DNA from: a virus
Virus record (IMG/VR): IMGVR_UViG_3300042923_000619
Location: 1 to 64,000 of that record
Strand: one strand, 5' to 3'
Length of the DNA: 64,000 nucleotides
A model generated the notes under the pieces. That model was not told the DNA's origin and did no database searches. It was given only the letters and a program-made list of their open reading frames with translations. Shown here one piece after another: positions 25,698 to 34,249 of the stretch (positions within the stretch are counted from its first letter, which is position 1; every line of letters starts with the position of its first letter). The position numbers and the translations under genes were made by a program.

Positions 25698-25835
25698 TTA
25701 CTTATTATCCTTATCTTCTTTTTTTTCCTCAACTTGTACATTATCTTCTTTTTTAGAAGTTAATGCTGAAGCTGTTGGTTTAGATGGTTTACTTGGCTTA
25801 GTTCCTTTTGAAAATATCCAATCGAATATCCCCAT
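25698..25835 (-). CDS. 45-residue protein of unknown function
   Basis: ATG 25835 has AAAGGAGG upstream. The sequence starts MGIFDWIFSKGTKPSKPSKP and continues as a Pro/Lys/Ser-rich, highly charged, probably disordered tail. Proteins with the GIFDW(I/L)F start are common beside phage lysis genes. It ends 19 nt before the XhlA-like start. No function assigned. Confidence 0.55.
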   Translation of the reverse strand: MGIFDWIFSKGTKPSKPSKPTASALTSKKEDNVQVEEKKEDKDNK

Positions 25836-25893
25836 ATTATATTACCTCCTTTAAGTTTAATATTTCTTTTAATTTATTATCAATTAATTGTTT

Positions 25894-26175
25894 CTATTTT
25901 TCATTTATATTTTTATTAACATTTTCGTTATAATTATAATTAGAATTTTTTTCTTTTATTTCGCTTGAAAAATCATTCCCGAAATAATTAACAAAGAAAA
26001 TTCCTAATATTGCAACTAATGCTATTGCATTAACTATTATCACTAATTTTATTGTTTTTTGAAAATCTTTTACTATATTTGAAATAGTGCATATTGAATC
26101 ATTTAATAAACTCTGATTTTTTTCTAATTGTTTTTGTTGCTGTTCAATTATTGAGTCTTTTATATTTTTTTCCAT
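25894..26175 (-). CDS. Coiled-coil protein with one membrane helix (lysis-cassette type)
   Basis: 93 residues. ATG 26175 is chosen for AAAGGAT at -10; an upstream ATG at 26211 abuts its own AAGGAG. An N-terminal coiled coil (SIIEQQQKQLEKNQSLLN) leads to a membrane helix (LVIIVNAIALVAILGIFFV) and an Asn/Lys-rich tail. Topology suits a holin partner or spanin-like membrane protein. AAATAAATTAATAAGGAG precedes it on the coding strand. Confidence 0.5.
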   Translation of the reverse strand: MEKNIKDSIIEQQQKQLEKNQSLLNDSICTISNIVKDFQKTIKLVIIVNAIALVAILGIFFVNYFGNDFSSEIKEKNSNYNYNENVNKNINEK

Positions 26176-26278
26176 CGTTAAATCAATCCTTTCTTTGTTT
26201 AACAAAACCATCTCCTTATTAATTTATTTTCTTTAGTTAAACCACTTTTACATCATTAGTTTATTAATTTTAATATAT

Positions 26279-26494
26279 TTATAGTAATAAATGATATATA
26301 CACATTCCACTAGATACCATGAGTAAAATACTTAACATTGCTATTATCATTTTGTATCTCTTGTAATCGCTATTTATAATATCTTTTATATATTCGTTCT
26401 CTTTTTCTAGTCTTGATATTGTATTGTCTTTAAATTTAATCTGATTTTGTAATGTTTTTATATATCTTAAAATTGTTTCTTTATTATTTTCCAT
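26279..26494 (-). CDS. Small coiled-coil membrane protein
   Basis: 71 residues. ATG 26494 follows AAAGGATGGTG. A long N-terminal coiled coil (RYIKTLQNQIKFKDNTISRL) ends in one membrane helix (MIIAMLSILLMVSSGMCIYH). Same architecture as the two genes downstream; together they look like a small lysis or membrane cassette. No family recognised. Confidence 0.5.
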   Translation of the reverse strand: MENNKETILRYIKTLQNQIKFKDNTISRLEKENEYIKDIINSDYKRYKMIIAMLSILLMVSSGMCIYHLLL

Positions 26495-26506
26495 AATTGA
26501 CACCAT

Positions 26507-26759
26507 CCTTTCATATTCATATGCATTTATTAACTTTTATGCTATAATAATAGGTATACAAAAACATTTATAGTCATTATAAAAAATAAAGTTGATTATT
26601 AATATTTATATTAACTTACCATAAATTTAATATTAATGTGCATTTCTATATACAATATATAGTGGTTAGTAATGTTTTTGTATACTATATATTGTGTTAA
26701 TATTACTTTAAAAAACGTATTTTATGGTAATAAAAGGTACATTTTAAATTAATTTGTCA
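26507..26759. repeat. Noncoding region with nested inverted repeats, possible recombinase site
   Basis: 253 nt without a gene, immediately downstream of the first tyrosine recombinase. It holds a perfect 15-bp inverted repeat, GTATACAAAAACATT at 26554-26568 and AATGTTTTTGTATAC at 26671-26685, and a second pair, ACAATATATAGT (26652-26663) and ACTATATATTGT (26683-26694). Repeats of this kind next to an integrase gene suggest an attachment or resolution site, or operator arms for a regulator. Core and crossover positions cannot be read from one sequence. Confidence 0.45.
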
Positions 26760-27836
26760 TTAAAACTTTTTACCACCAAATGAATTAGAAGATTCTGAAT
26801 CTAGGTTATTTAATGAACCAGTTTGTATATCATCTCTAACACCATCTTCAGAAAAATAATCACCTAATTTACTACTTAAATCGTTATCTGAATAGACTGC
26901 TACCATTGATACGTCTTCCCATCCAATTATATCTTTAATAACCATAGCTGGAATTTTACTTGCTTCTAATGAACTTGTAAATTGATGCCTTAGACAGTGA
27001 AAATAGAAGTCTTTATGTAAAAACTCTGTGAATTTACTAGCATATGAATCTAATAATGATATTTTAGCTGGTTGCCATTCACCTTTTCTTTTATTTACAA
27101 ATATTTCATCTATTTCATCGGGTACACCTAATCTTTCTCTTTCTTCCATCCATAAATCAAAATATTTTTTAAATTTAGGTTTCAGTACATAAACATCTAT
27201 AAATTTTCCACGACCCTTGCCCTTTGTCTTCACCTTTTCTGGAGATTTATATAGTGAACCAAATTGTAAGTTTTCTTCAGTTATATAACTTCTTTTAATA
27301 CGAAGCAATTCTGATTTTCTACGTCCTGATGCCCAACCTAATGCAAAGGCACATGCTTGTTGATATCTTTTATTTTCCACCAAGAAATCCAATAAATTTT
27401 GACATTCTTCATCACTTAAAACTGTCTTTTCTCTTACAACTCTTTTATTTGGAGCAGGAATTTTATTAATTATGTTTCTAAAGTTTTCCCACTTTTCCTC
27501 CTCATCAAGTACGCTTTCTATAAAGTTACTCATAGAAGACAAAGTACTTTTTATATTCTTTATACGTGATGGAGATAAATCATTTTTCACCATATAATTT
27601 TGAAAATTCATTATATGTCTTTTCTTTAAATTTACAAAATCTAAATTTTTCTCATGTTTCATTAAATAGATAAAGAATATTTCTAAATTATTTTTATATA
27701 CTCTTATGCTTGTTTTAGCGTGGTCAGTTGTTTCCATATAATTTAAGAAATCGTCCATTAATTCCTTGTTTTCTGGAAGAATTGCCTTTATCTCTTCCCC
27801 AGTTGTTTCAAAAACTTGTACTGTTTGTCTTGCCAT
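26760..27836 (-). CDS. Tyrosine recombinase/integrase
   Basis: 358 residues. A SAM-like core-binding domain (~25-110) precedes the catalytic domain. Catalytic residues visible: Arg172/173 in SGRRKSELL, His280 and Arg283 in HCLRHQFTSSL, Trp306 in IGWEDVS and the nucleophile Tyr315 in MVAVYSD. A lysine-rich beta hairpin (KVKTKGKGRGKF) provides the active-site Lys. The extra ~40-residue C-terminal tail after the tyrosine is Ser/Asn-rich. AGAAAGGAATTG precedes ATG 27836, with AAATAAATTAATA further upstream. It could integrate the phage or resolve circular multimers. Confidence 0.88.
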   Translation of the reverse strand: MARQTVQVFETTGEEIKAILPENKELMDDFLNYMETTDHAKTSIRVYKNNLEIFFIYLMKHEKNLDFVNLKKRHIMNFQNYMVKNDLSPSRIKNIKSTLSSMSNFIESVLDEEEKWENFRNIINKIPAPNKRVVREKTVLSDEECQNLLDFLVENKRYQQACAFALGWASGRRKSELLRIKRSYITEENLQFGSLYKSPEKVKTKGKGRGKFIDVYVLKPKFKKYFDLWMEERERLGVPDEIDEIFVNKRKGEWQPAKISLLDSYASKFTEFLHKDFYFHCLRHQFTSSLEASKIPAMVIKDIIGWEDVSMVAVYSDNDLSSKLGDYFSEDGVRDDIQTGSLNNLDSESSNSFGGKKF

Positions 27837-27875
27837 ATTAAATCAATTCCTTTCTATTTTGTATTAATTTATTTA

Positions 27876-28436
27876 TTATTTAGTTTTTAATTTATTGCAC
27901 ATCCATTTATCATCTACTAATTCAACATGTTCATTTATTTTATTTTCTTTGCTCTCTAAAAATACTGAACACCTTCCTTCTTTATAGTTACTGCATGTTT
28001 TACACTTTTCTTCAAAACTTTCAAAGTCAGTTTTATTATCAAATATTCCTATAGTTCCTGTAGGAGTCAAAGTAATTTCAATTCTTGGATTATTCTTATC
28101 TATGTATATCCTATTAGTTCTAGGCATACAGTAAGTATCATCAAACCAAACTACTTCACATTCTGTAATTGTATCTTGTGTTAACTTTTTTAAGTTGTCA
28201 GAGTCACGACCTTTTTTATTCATATATACAACTTCGTCAAGATAACAATATTCGAATTCTGATAATTTTTCCCATCCTTGTTTTATTACCTCTTGTTCTA
28301 TGTATTTACCATTTATTAATTTATAATCCTTACCTTCTTTTTTTAAATAAGTTGAACCAAATTTATTTCTTCCATAAATATGATTAATTGAACTTGGTAA
28401 TGGCAAAGTTAATTTTAGTTGCTTAATTTCTTCCAT
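27876..28436 (-). CDS. rusA: RusA-type Holliday junction resolvase with C-terminal zinc-binding tail
   Basis: 186 residues; canonical RusA is ~120. The N-terminus (LPLPSSINHIYGRN) and the catalytic block (KKGRDSDNLKKLTQD, then EVVWFDDTY) carry the RusA acidic residues D-x-DN-x2-K-x3-D and DD. After the fold, a tail with CKTCSNYKEGRC and WMCNKL adds four cysteines that could bind zinc. It would cut four-way junctions made in recombination or replication. It lies between the two recombinase genes, which suggests a recombination module. ATG 28436 follows AAAGGAATATAACT. Confidence 0.8.
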   Translation of the reverse strand: MEEIKQLKLTLPLPSSINHIYGRNKFGSTYLKKEGKDYKLINGKYIEQEVIKQGWEKLSEFEYCYLDEVVYMNKKGRDSDNLKKLTQDTITECEVVWFDDTYCMPRTNRIYIDKNNPRIEITLTPTGTIGIFDNKTDFESFEEKCKTCSNYKEGRCSVFLESKENKINEHVELVDDKWMCNKLKTK

Positions 28437-28461
28437 AGTTATATTCCTTTCTATTTTTAGA

Positions 28462-28494
28462 CATAATAAAAAGGCTTGTACTATTACAAACCTT
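28462..28494 (-). terminator. Intrinsic terminator after the second recombinase
   Basis: On the minus strand AAGGTTTGTA pairs with TACAAGCCTT (one wobble), followed by TTTATTATG. Confidence 0.75.
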
Positions 28495-28523
28495 CAATAA
28501 TCTAATATATTTATTTTTTAAAC

Positions 28524-29348
28524 TTAATCCATATTTTCTATAATACTAAGTAATTCACTTTTACTCTTTCTCAAATATTTACGAGTGACGGAAATATCCT
28601 GATGTCCAGCCAAATCAGCTATAATATCTATAGATACAGAACTATCCCCTAAATTTTTGCAATACAGATGCCTTAGTGAATGGCAATGGGTTTTAGATTT
28701 ATCTATATTACATAACTCACCATATTTCTTAATTATTAAATCAGCACATTTACGTGTTATTGCACCACGTTTTCCAACAAATAAATAATCTGAACCTTTA
28801 TTAACTCTACCATTTCTACAATAATCCAACCAAATAGCATTTAACTTTTTAGGTATAAAAACCATTCTTATTTTATTACCTTTACCAACAACTTGCACTG
28901 CATCTTTATGAACATCGTTAATAGTAAGCTGAAGTGCCTCAGAAATTCTTGTTCCTGTTAACTCTAAGGTACGTAATAATGCGACAGCTCTTAAATCCTT
29001 TTTATTTCTAGCCATTTCTACCATTTTGTGAATGTCTTCTTTGTTTAATACATTTTCTAGAAAATTTTGAGATTGAACCTTTACAATTGTAGTTGTAGCT
29101 GATATTTCATTAAATGCTAAGTATTGATGAATGGCAACTAACTTTCTATTAACAGTAGTAGTAGCAAGAAATAATTTAAATAATAAATATTCCTTATAAT
29201 CTTTTAATGTACTATTATGTAGTTCTGAAATATCATTATCTTTTAAATATTTTAAGAACTGATTTATATCCCTTGAATATGCTTCAATAGTTTGTAAACT
29301 TTTTTCTTTATCTAATAAATAATCTTTAAATTCATTTAAGTTACCCAT
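28524..29348 (-). CDS. XerC/D-type tyrosine recombinase
   Basis: 274 residues from ATG 29348, chosen for GGAGGG 6-7 nt upstream; the frame stays open to 29429 without a good ribosome site. All six catalytic positions are visible: Arg in LTGTRISEAL, Lys in VVGKGNKIRMV, His and Arg in HCHSLRHLY, His in LAGHQDIS and Tyr in TRKYLRKS. Size and order match XerC/D and compact phage integrases. With the 26760 gene the window carries two recombinases of different subfamilies. One may handle integration and the other dimer resolution of a circular prophage. Confidence 0.88.
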   Translation of the reverse strand: MGNLNEFKDYLLDKEKSLQTIEAYSRDINQFLKYLKDNDISELHNSTLKDYKEYLLFKLFLATTTVNRKLVAIHQYLAFNEISATTTIVKVQSQNFLENVLNKEDIHKMVEMARNKKDLRAVALLRTLELTGTRISEALQLTINDVHKDAVQVVGKGNKIRMVFIPKKLNAIWLDYCRNGRVNKGSDYLFVGKRGAITRKCADLIIKKYGELCNIDKSKTHCHSLRHLYCKNLGDSSVSIDIIADLAGHQDISVTRKYLRKSKSELLSIIENMD

Positions 29349-29429
29349 AATATCCCTCCATGAGTTAATTATATCATAGTTTGTACCCATAAGAAATATT
29401 ATGTCTTGAAAATAAACCAACTTTTCCAT

Positions 29430-29833
29430 AACCCAAAGTATAGTAGTAATTATTAATATTTAAATACATTTTTATCCGTATGAAAGATTTTATAATAATC
29501 AATTCTGACAAAAAAATAAATTTGAACGCAATAAGAGTCTAGTAAGTATTAGTTTAAACAATTCTATATAATTATGAAAATTTTCTGTTCTATTCCAATT
29601 TAAAATATAATATGATATAATTAAATTTAATGAACTAAATTGTACAAGTACATATACAATATATCTAATAGTAGAAGGGGATTACCAACTAAATTCTTTT
29701 CTACTATTTTTAATTTATTTTACAAAAATATATTTACAAACATATTAATTTATGTTATATTTATATTGTAATAAAGATTTGTTTAATTCATTTAATCAAA
29801 CTTCTTTTATTATATTAATTTGTTTAACTTGTT
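29430..29833. other. ~400-nt noncoding region with a plus-strand terminator hairpin
   Basis: No gene is seen on either strand. AATAGTAGAAGGGGA (29667-29681) pairs with the segment ending TTCTACTATT (29694-29708), ~15 bp with wobbles, followed by TTTTTAATTTATTTT on the plus strand. Since no plus-strand gene lies upstream, it may end a small RNA starting within 29590-29650; a TATAAT-like element is present there but no convincing minus-35. The region also contains the control sequences of the minus-strand recombinase gene. Confidence 0.45.
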
Positions 29834-29871
29834 AAAAGTAGAGTAGCTATTAATTTAACTACTCTACTTTT
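29834..29871. terminator. Bidirectional-looking terminator at the end of the late operon
   Basis: AAAAGTAGAGTAG (29834-29846) pairs perfectly with CTACTCTACTTTT (29859-29871), 13 bp with a 12-nt loop and U-rich flanks on both sides. It marks the end of the minus-strand structural region, 54 nt after the last late gene. Confidence 0.8.
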
Positions 29872-29924
29872 GTTTAAGTCTGAATAAAATGTTAGATTTA
29901 CTTGAAAATTATTATATTAATTTA

Positions 29925-30098
29925 TTACGCTGTTACAATACAATCAGCATATCCATCTTTAGTTAGTGCATCATCTACACCAGCTTTAAAATTTAAATAT
30001 AAATTTGTATTAATAAAATATTTTCTATATTGTTCTTGCCCATCTGCTAAAGATACTTTTGCCTTTTTTTCAATATCGTTTTTAATAAATGTAACCAT
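29925..30098 (-). CDS. 57-residue late protein
   Basis: ATG 30098 has AAAAGGAGTGATT upstream and AATAAATTAATA before that. The sequence (MVTFIKNDIEKKAKVSLADG, then QYRKYFINTNLY and GYADCIVTA) has no signal peptide. It lies at the distal end of the fibre genes and may be a small tail-associated or chaperone protein. Family not recognised. Confidence 0.55.
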   Translation of the reverse strand: MVTFIKNDIEKKAKVSLADGQEQYRKYFINTNLYLNFKAGVDDALTKDGYADCIVTA

Positions 30099-30128
30099 TA
30101 ATAATCACTCCTTTTAATTTTTATTAAT

Positions 30129-30515
30129 TTATTTTTGTAAACTAGGTATTATATCAGTTAACAAATAACTCAATGTATCATTATTTGTCGAGATATCAAC
30201 TTCATTTTCTGTAGTTCTGGTTGGTAATGGGGGTTCTGTTTCTAAAGTTTCAACTCTAGAATTAACATTACTAATTTTTTCTATTAACCAAGCATCTTTC
30301 CCTTTAGTAAAATAAGTTCTTTCATCAATCAAATTTGAAATATCAATTATATCCCCTATATTTTTATCAATTGAATCTTGTAAAACAATATAATCTGAAC
30401 CCCCTCCAAAAACAATTGTACTATCTCCAATTATTTGATTGTCTGAAATTGAAGTTACATTATTTATTATACAATTTATTCCAAAACTACTTTTCCAATA
30501 TACATATGCTATCAT
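30129..30515 (-). CDS. Small late protein, probably tail-fibre associated
   Basis: 128 residues: a beta-rich N-terminus (FGINCIINNVTSISDNQIIG), a middle with FTKGKDAWLIEKISN and a short coiled coil (VNSRVETLETE). The layout resembles small phage proteins encoded after tail fibres. It abuts the upstream endonuclease gene. No specific function. Confidence 0.5.
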   Translation of the reverse strand: MIAYVYWKSSFGINCIINNVTSISDNQIIGDSTIVFGGGSDYIVLQDSIDKNIGDIIDISNLIDERTYFTKGKDAWLIEKISNVNSRVETLETEPPLPTRTTENEVDISTNNDTLSYLLTDIIPSLQK

Positions 30516-30516
30516 T

Positions 30517-31902
30517 TTAAATCATTCCTTTCTTCTTTATAAAATTTATTTTATTATTAATTGATTGTTTCCAAACGTCTTCTTTATCAAATGTCCAATA
30601 TGGTATTTCTAAATAACTATATCCTTGCTGAATTGCTTTAATTCTCTTATATCTATCTTTTAATTGTTGATAATGAATCTCTTGTTCTGGTGTAGTATTA
30701 TTTTTTCTTGCTAATTTTTTATGCCATGAATTAATTTCATAATGTTGAATTCCATGAACCTCAATTACTAATTTTAATTCTTTTATTTCATTATCAAAAG
30801 GAAGTCGTCCTCGTTTATTTTTTATTTTAGGATTTTGTGGAATTATTGTACAATTATATTCATGCAATATCGTAAAGCCCATTTCTTCTAAATATACTCT
30901 GACTTTTTCTTGAATAATTGATTCTTTTCTTTCTTTAACACAATCTGGACATCTAAAATCTGTCATATAACTTATACATATTTTTCTTTTAAAGTCATCA
31001 TGTTTTTTATCGAAACATCTCCACCACACTATTTGTTCTGTATATAAAGTATATTCAAAAGGTGATTTTTTATTTTTATTACTCCATATTTTACCTAAAA
31101 AGTCTTGTCCAAAATTATCAATTATGTATTGTCCTAAACTATCTTTAGGATGTACTTTTCCATGAAATGTAGCACAATAAGGACATCTTTGCCCTACAAT
31201 AAAATCTGCACACCTTATTTGATAATCCTCATGATAATCTTTTTCTTGACATTTTATAAAAACTTTTTTATTGCAACTATGACTAATATCCCAAGGATTC
31301 AAAGTATTTTTATTTGACCAATATTCTTTTAAGAAGTCATCTCCAAAATTATCAATTCCCCATTGTGCAAAAGAATTACATTGATTACAATTTATATTTC
31401 CATTTTTTCTATAAGTAAAAGAATTTATGTTTTTTAATTCACTATTATGTATTCCTTTTGGACATTTAAACCAATATTTTTTATTAGCACTATAAGTTAT
31501 TTCACTTGGTTTATAATCATTTAACTCATAATCCCATCTATCCAATATATCTTGCCTATTGTTTTCTGTACACCATTGCTCAAAAGATTTGGATTTTTTT
31601 AGTATGGTTCTGTTTGCCTTTTCCCTACCAAACACATTTGTTCCACATTGCTGACAATAGTACTTTCCATCTTCATGTAAAAACATATTGTAGTTATTAT
31701 ATGATATATTTTTTATTATATTCGGTTCTTTGCAATTTTCACAATCGCATTTTGCTTGGATTTTAACAGGACTACCTTTAGATAAATCTTCAATTTTAAC
31801 TTCAAATTCTTGTCCTATTTTTGTGTAAATATATCCTAAATTTTCATATCTATCTTTGTTTCTTGGATGCCATTTCAATATTACAGTTTGATTTAATATC
31901 AT
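30517..31902 (-). CDS. Zinc-finger PD-(D/E)xK (EDxHD/Vsr-like) endonuclease, free-standing
   Basis: 461 residues from ATG 31902 (GAAGGAA 6 nt upstream; the frame is open to 31920). It holds several repeated treble-clef modules of the DUF4379 kind: CDCENC/CQQCG, then FKCPKGIHNSEL with CNQC, IKCQEKDYHEDY with CPYC, and WRCFDKKHDDFKR with CPDC. The C-terminal nuclease has LPFDNEIKELKLVIEVHGIQ and then YKRIKAIQQGYSYLEIPYW, the arrangement of Vsr/EDxHD homing nucleases. Probably a selfish endonuclease inserted among fibre genes. Confidence 0.75.
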   Translation of the reverse strand: MILNQTVILKWHPRNKDRYENLGYIYTKIGQEFEVKIEDLSKGSPVKIQAKCDCENCKEPNIIKNISYNNYNMFLHEDGKYYCQQCGTNVFGREKANRTILKKSKSFEQWCTENNRQDILDRWDYELNDYKPSEITYSANKKYWFKCPKGIHNSELKNINSFTYRKNGNINCNQCNSFAQWGIDNFGDDFLKEYWSNKNTLNPWDISHSCNKKVFIKCQEKDYHEDYQIRCADFIVGQRCPYCATFHGKVHPKDSLGQYIIDNFGQDFLGKIWSNKNKKSPFEYTLYTEQIVWWRCFDKKHDDFKRKICISYMTDFRCPDCVKERKESIIQEKVRVYLEEMGFTILHEYNCTIIPQNPKIKNKRGRLPFDNEIKELKLVIEVHGIQHYEINSWHKKLARKNNTTPEQEIHYQQLKDRYKRIKAIQQGYSYLEIPYWTFDKEDVWKQSINNKINFIKKKGMI

Positions 31903-31946
31903 AAATATTCCTTCTTTCATAAATTATTCATAAAAATAAACAATAA

Positions 31947-31979
31947 AAAAGACCTATCATCTTTTTCTGATGATAGACC
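31947..31979 (-). terminator. Intrinsic terminator, minus strand
   Basis: CTATCATC/GATGATAG core (31954-31961 and 31969-31976), extended by wobbles, followed on the minus strand by TTTTTTATTG. It overlaps the 3' end of the 31957 gene. Confidence 0.7.
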
Positions 31980-32145
31980 ATTCTTTTAATGCCTCATTTA
32001 ATTTGTTATCTTCTTTGTAAATATACAACCAAAATTCTCTATCTGTTTTACAATGTTTTGCTTTGAATTCACTTTTAATATGTTTTGATTCTAAAAATTC
32101 TTTTAATGGCAAAGAAAAACATTGGTAATATATTTTATTATTCAT
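31957..32145 (-). CDS. Small protein of the FW(V/L) family (DUF5659-like)
   Basis: 62 residues: YYQCFSLPLKEFLESKHIKS, then DREFWLYIYKED and LKEW. The same pattern (C-Y/F-S, L-K-x2-L, FW-V/L) occurs at the N-terminus of the endonuclease at 36068-37252 and in the broken gene at 41895-42081. DUF5659 is the closest family I can name. Function unknown; often adjacent to mobile endonucleases. Confidence 0.55.
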   Translation of the reverse strand: MNNKIYYQCFSLPLKEFLESKHIKSEFKAKHCKTDREFWLYIYKEDNKLNEALKEWSIIRKR

Positions 32146-32176
32146 ATATTAATAAACTCCTTTTATTTTTAATTTA

Positions 32177-34231
32177 TTAACTTGTTGTTACAATTAAATT
32201 TGGATTCACTGTTCGATTCCGATTAGTCAAATTCTTAACTGCCATTTGATTTGTTTTTGTATTATCTAATGGATCTCTGATTATTTTTACACCAAAAGTT
32301 GCATAAGCGTCATCATATCTTCCAAAAGTTGAGTATTCTAAATGTGGTAATGTTGTGTAAGTCATTGTTAATGTTGACGCAATTGGAGTAATTGTAATAT
32401 CTGTTGTAGAAAATTGCCATGCAAAATCTAATGACACAGGCACTATACTTAAACCACTTAAATCTGTTGTTAGTGTTGTTATTGGTAAATTTGTAAAATA
32501 TGTTTGTAAGTCTGTATTATTGCTATAACTTGTCCATGCGATATTCAAATCTCCGGTATATTTGTGAATTCCTGTTCCATCTTTATACAACCAATTGACA
32601 CCATTATCTACAGTAAACAAGAATTTTATTCCTGTATTAGCTAATATTGTAACTGGTATTGTCAATGAGGTTATTGTATCAATTGTTGTCAAACTAAAAT
32701 TACTAGCACCTGTAGTCTTAAAATAAGTTGGATTAGTATTAGACACTGAAAAATCTATTATATCATTGTAAATTTCCAAATTATCTAGTATTCCTTGAAA
32801 ATAGTAATTTGAATAATTATTATATCCAATTAATAAATTCATATCACCAGTTATTGTTATTTGTGAATTAAGAACTAAACTGGCTTTAGGATTTATTAAA
32901 TCATCAACATATAAACTTATCGTTTTAGTAGCATGTGTATACCTATATATGATAGTGTGTTTAATTCCATCAAAATAAGGTGACATATCATAAGAAAGAG
33001 TACCATTTGAAGTGGGATAACTTACAAAGTAACTAAGATTTAAAATTTTAGTTGGAGTTATTGTTACTTCTAATCCATTACTTGATCTGTTTGTAATTAA
33101 AGTTTCATAATGTGTTGGGAGTACACTTTTCTTAAAATCAAATTTAATTGTAAAGTTTTTGTTATAAGGTATAACTGGATTGGAGAAACTTATATAATCA
33201 CTTGACCCATTGAAACTTCGTGCATAACCAGTTCCATCTAACCCTACAACACTAGTAGTTCCATGATATACTCCATTATATAAACCTTTTGAATCCGCAC
33301 AAACTGTTCCACTTGTTTCCTCAAATTTATAATTATTTACGCAAGTCACTCCTGCTTTTAATTTAACAGTATTTCCACTAAATAATAATTTAGTGGAATC
33401 TTGCAATGTGTATTTATTACTATCACTAAAATCACAATGATTATCTATTATAGAACTACCAGCAATTTGTTCTTGAATATTGATTAACATTTTATCTGCA
33501 TAACAACTAGGATAACTGAATGTTTTTTCTTCTCCACTTGCAATAGTTACTGGACTTCCACTAGGTTGTAATATCGTTCCATTTGTTGCTACCAAACCTG
33601 CTACATTAACATTAGCATGAGTATAATTACCACTATTATCTGCAACAAGAACTCTATTAGGTGAATAAGTTGAATTATCTACAATATGAGAATTAATGCT
33701 TTTTGCATCACTTCCAGATACACTAATGGTTACATCATTCCCAATAGTATTTAAATTTATATTCGTACCAGCTTTTATATTGCTAGAAGTTAATAAATTT
33801 GTGGGTTTATTATTTATGTAATCTAGTTTTGTATTGTCATTTTGATTCCAATCAGATTGAATTTGAGAACTAGAACCACTAACATTACCCCAAGAAGTAC
33901 CATTATAATATTTTAGTATTGGTGTTGATGTTGTATCTAACCATAATTTAGTTGTATCAGTATTTGAATTACCAATCACAATCTGTTTATCATTCAACTT
34001 ATGCCAACTAGAGTCATAATAATTCATACTAAAATCTGGTAAAATGTATATTTTATCTGAACTGATTTGAGAATTTGGAAGTGATGAAACAACTTCTATT
34101 GAACTATATTTTATTTTACTACCATCATTTTTAACTAAATAAAGATTATCCTCAGTAAATATAACTTGACCAGACGTTGTATAACTAGCCAAGTTACTTT
34201 TACTATCCGCATTAAAATTTAAATTTGCCAT
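32177..34231 (-). CDS. Tail fibre/receptor-binding protein with LamG-like lectin domain
   Basis: 684 residues. The N-terminal ~150 residues are repeat-like attachment sequence (TEDNLYLVKNDGSKI, KYYNGTSWGNV, IKAGTNINLNTIGNDVTIS). A concanavalin/laminin-G-like domain spans ~300-490 (NGVYHGTTSVVGLDGTG, FNGSSDYISFSNP, FTIKFDF, YFQGILDNLEIYND). A further beta domain follows. Concanavalin-like folds in tail fibres usually bind host surface sugars. AAAGGAGTGATAAA precedes the ATG at 34231. Confidence 0.8.
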   Translation of the reverse strand: MANLNFNADSKSNLASYTTSGQVIFTEDNLYLVKNDGSKIKYSSIEVVSSLPNSQISSDKIYILPDFSMNYYDSSWHKLNDKQIVIGNSNTDTTKLWLDTTSTPILKYYNGTSWGNVSGSSSQIQSDWNQNDNTKLDYINNKPTNLLTSSNIKAGTNINLNTIGNDVTISVSGSDAKSINSHIVDNSTYSPNRVLVADNSGNYTHANVNVAGLVATNGTILQPSGSPVTIASGEEKTFSYPSCYADKMLINIQEQIAGSSIIDNHCDFSDSNKYTLQDSTKLLFSGNTVKLKAGVTCVNNYKFEETSGTVCADSKGLYNGVYHGTTSVVGLDGTGYARSFNGSSDYISFSNPVIPYNKNFTIKFDFKKSVLPTHYETLITNRSSNGLEVTITPTKILNLSYFVSYPTSNGTLSYDMSPYFDGIKHTIIYRYTHATKTISLYVDDLINPKASLVLNSQITITGDMNLLIGYNNYSNYYFQGILDNLEIYNDIIDFSVSNTNPTYFKTTGASNFSLTTIDTITSLTIPVTILANTGIKFLFTVDNGVNWLYKDGTGIHKYTGDLNIAWTSYSNNTDLQTYFTNLPITTLTTDLSGLSIVPVSLDFAWQFSTTDITITPIASTLTMTYTTLPHLEYSTFGRYDDAYATFGVKIIRDPLDNTKTNQMAVKNLTNRNRTVNPNLIVTTS

Positions 34232-34249
34232 TTATTTTATCACTCCTTT

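Noticed and set aside
25679-25741. N-terminal extension of the XhlA-like protein
   Set aside because: The extension overlaps the ribosome site and a separate 45-codon gene with its own AAAGGAGG.
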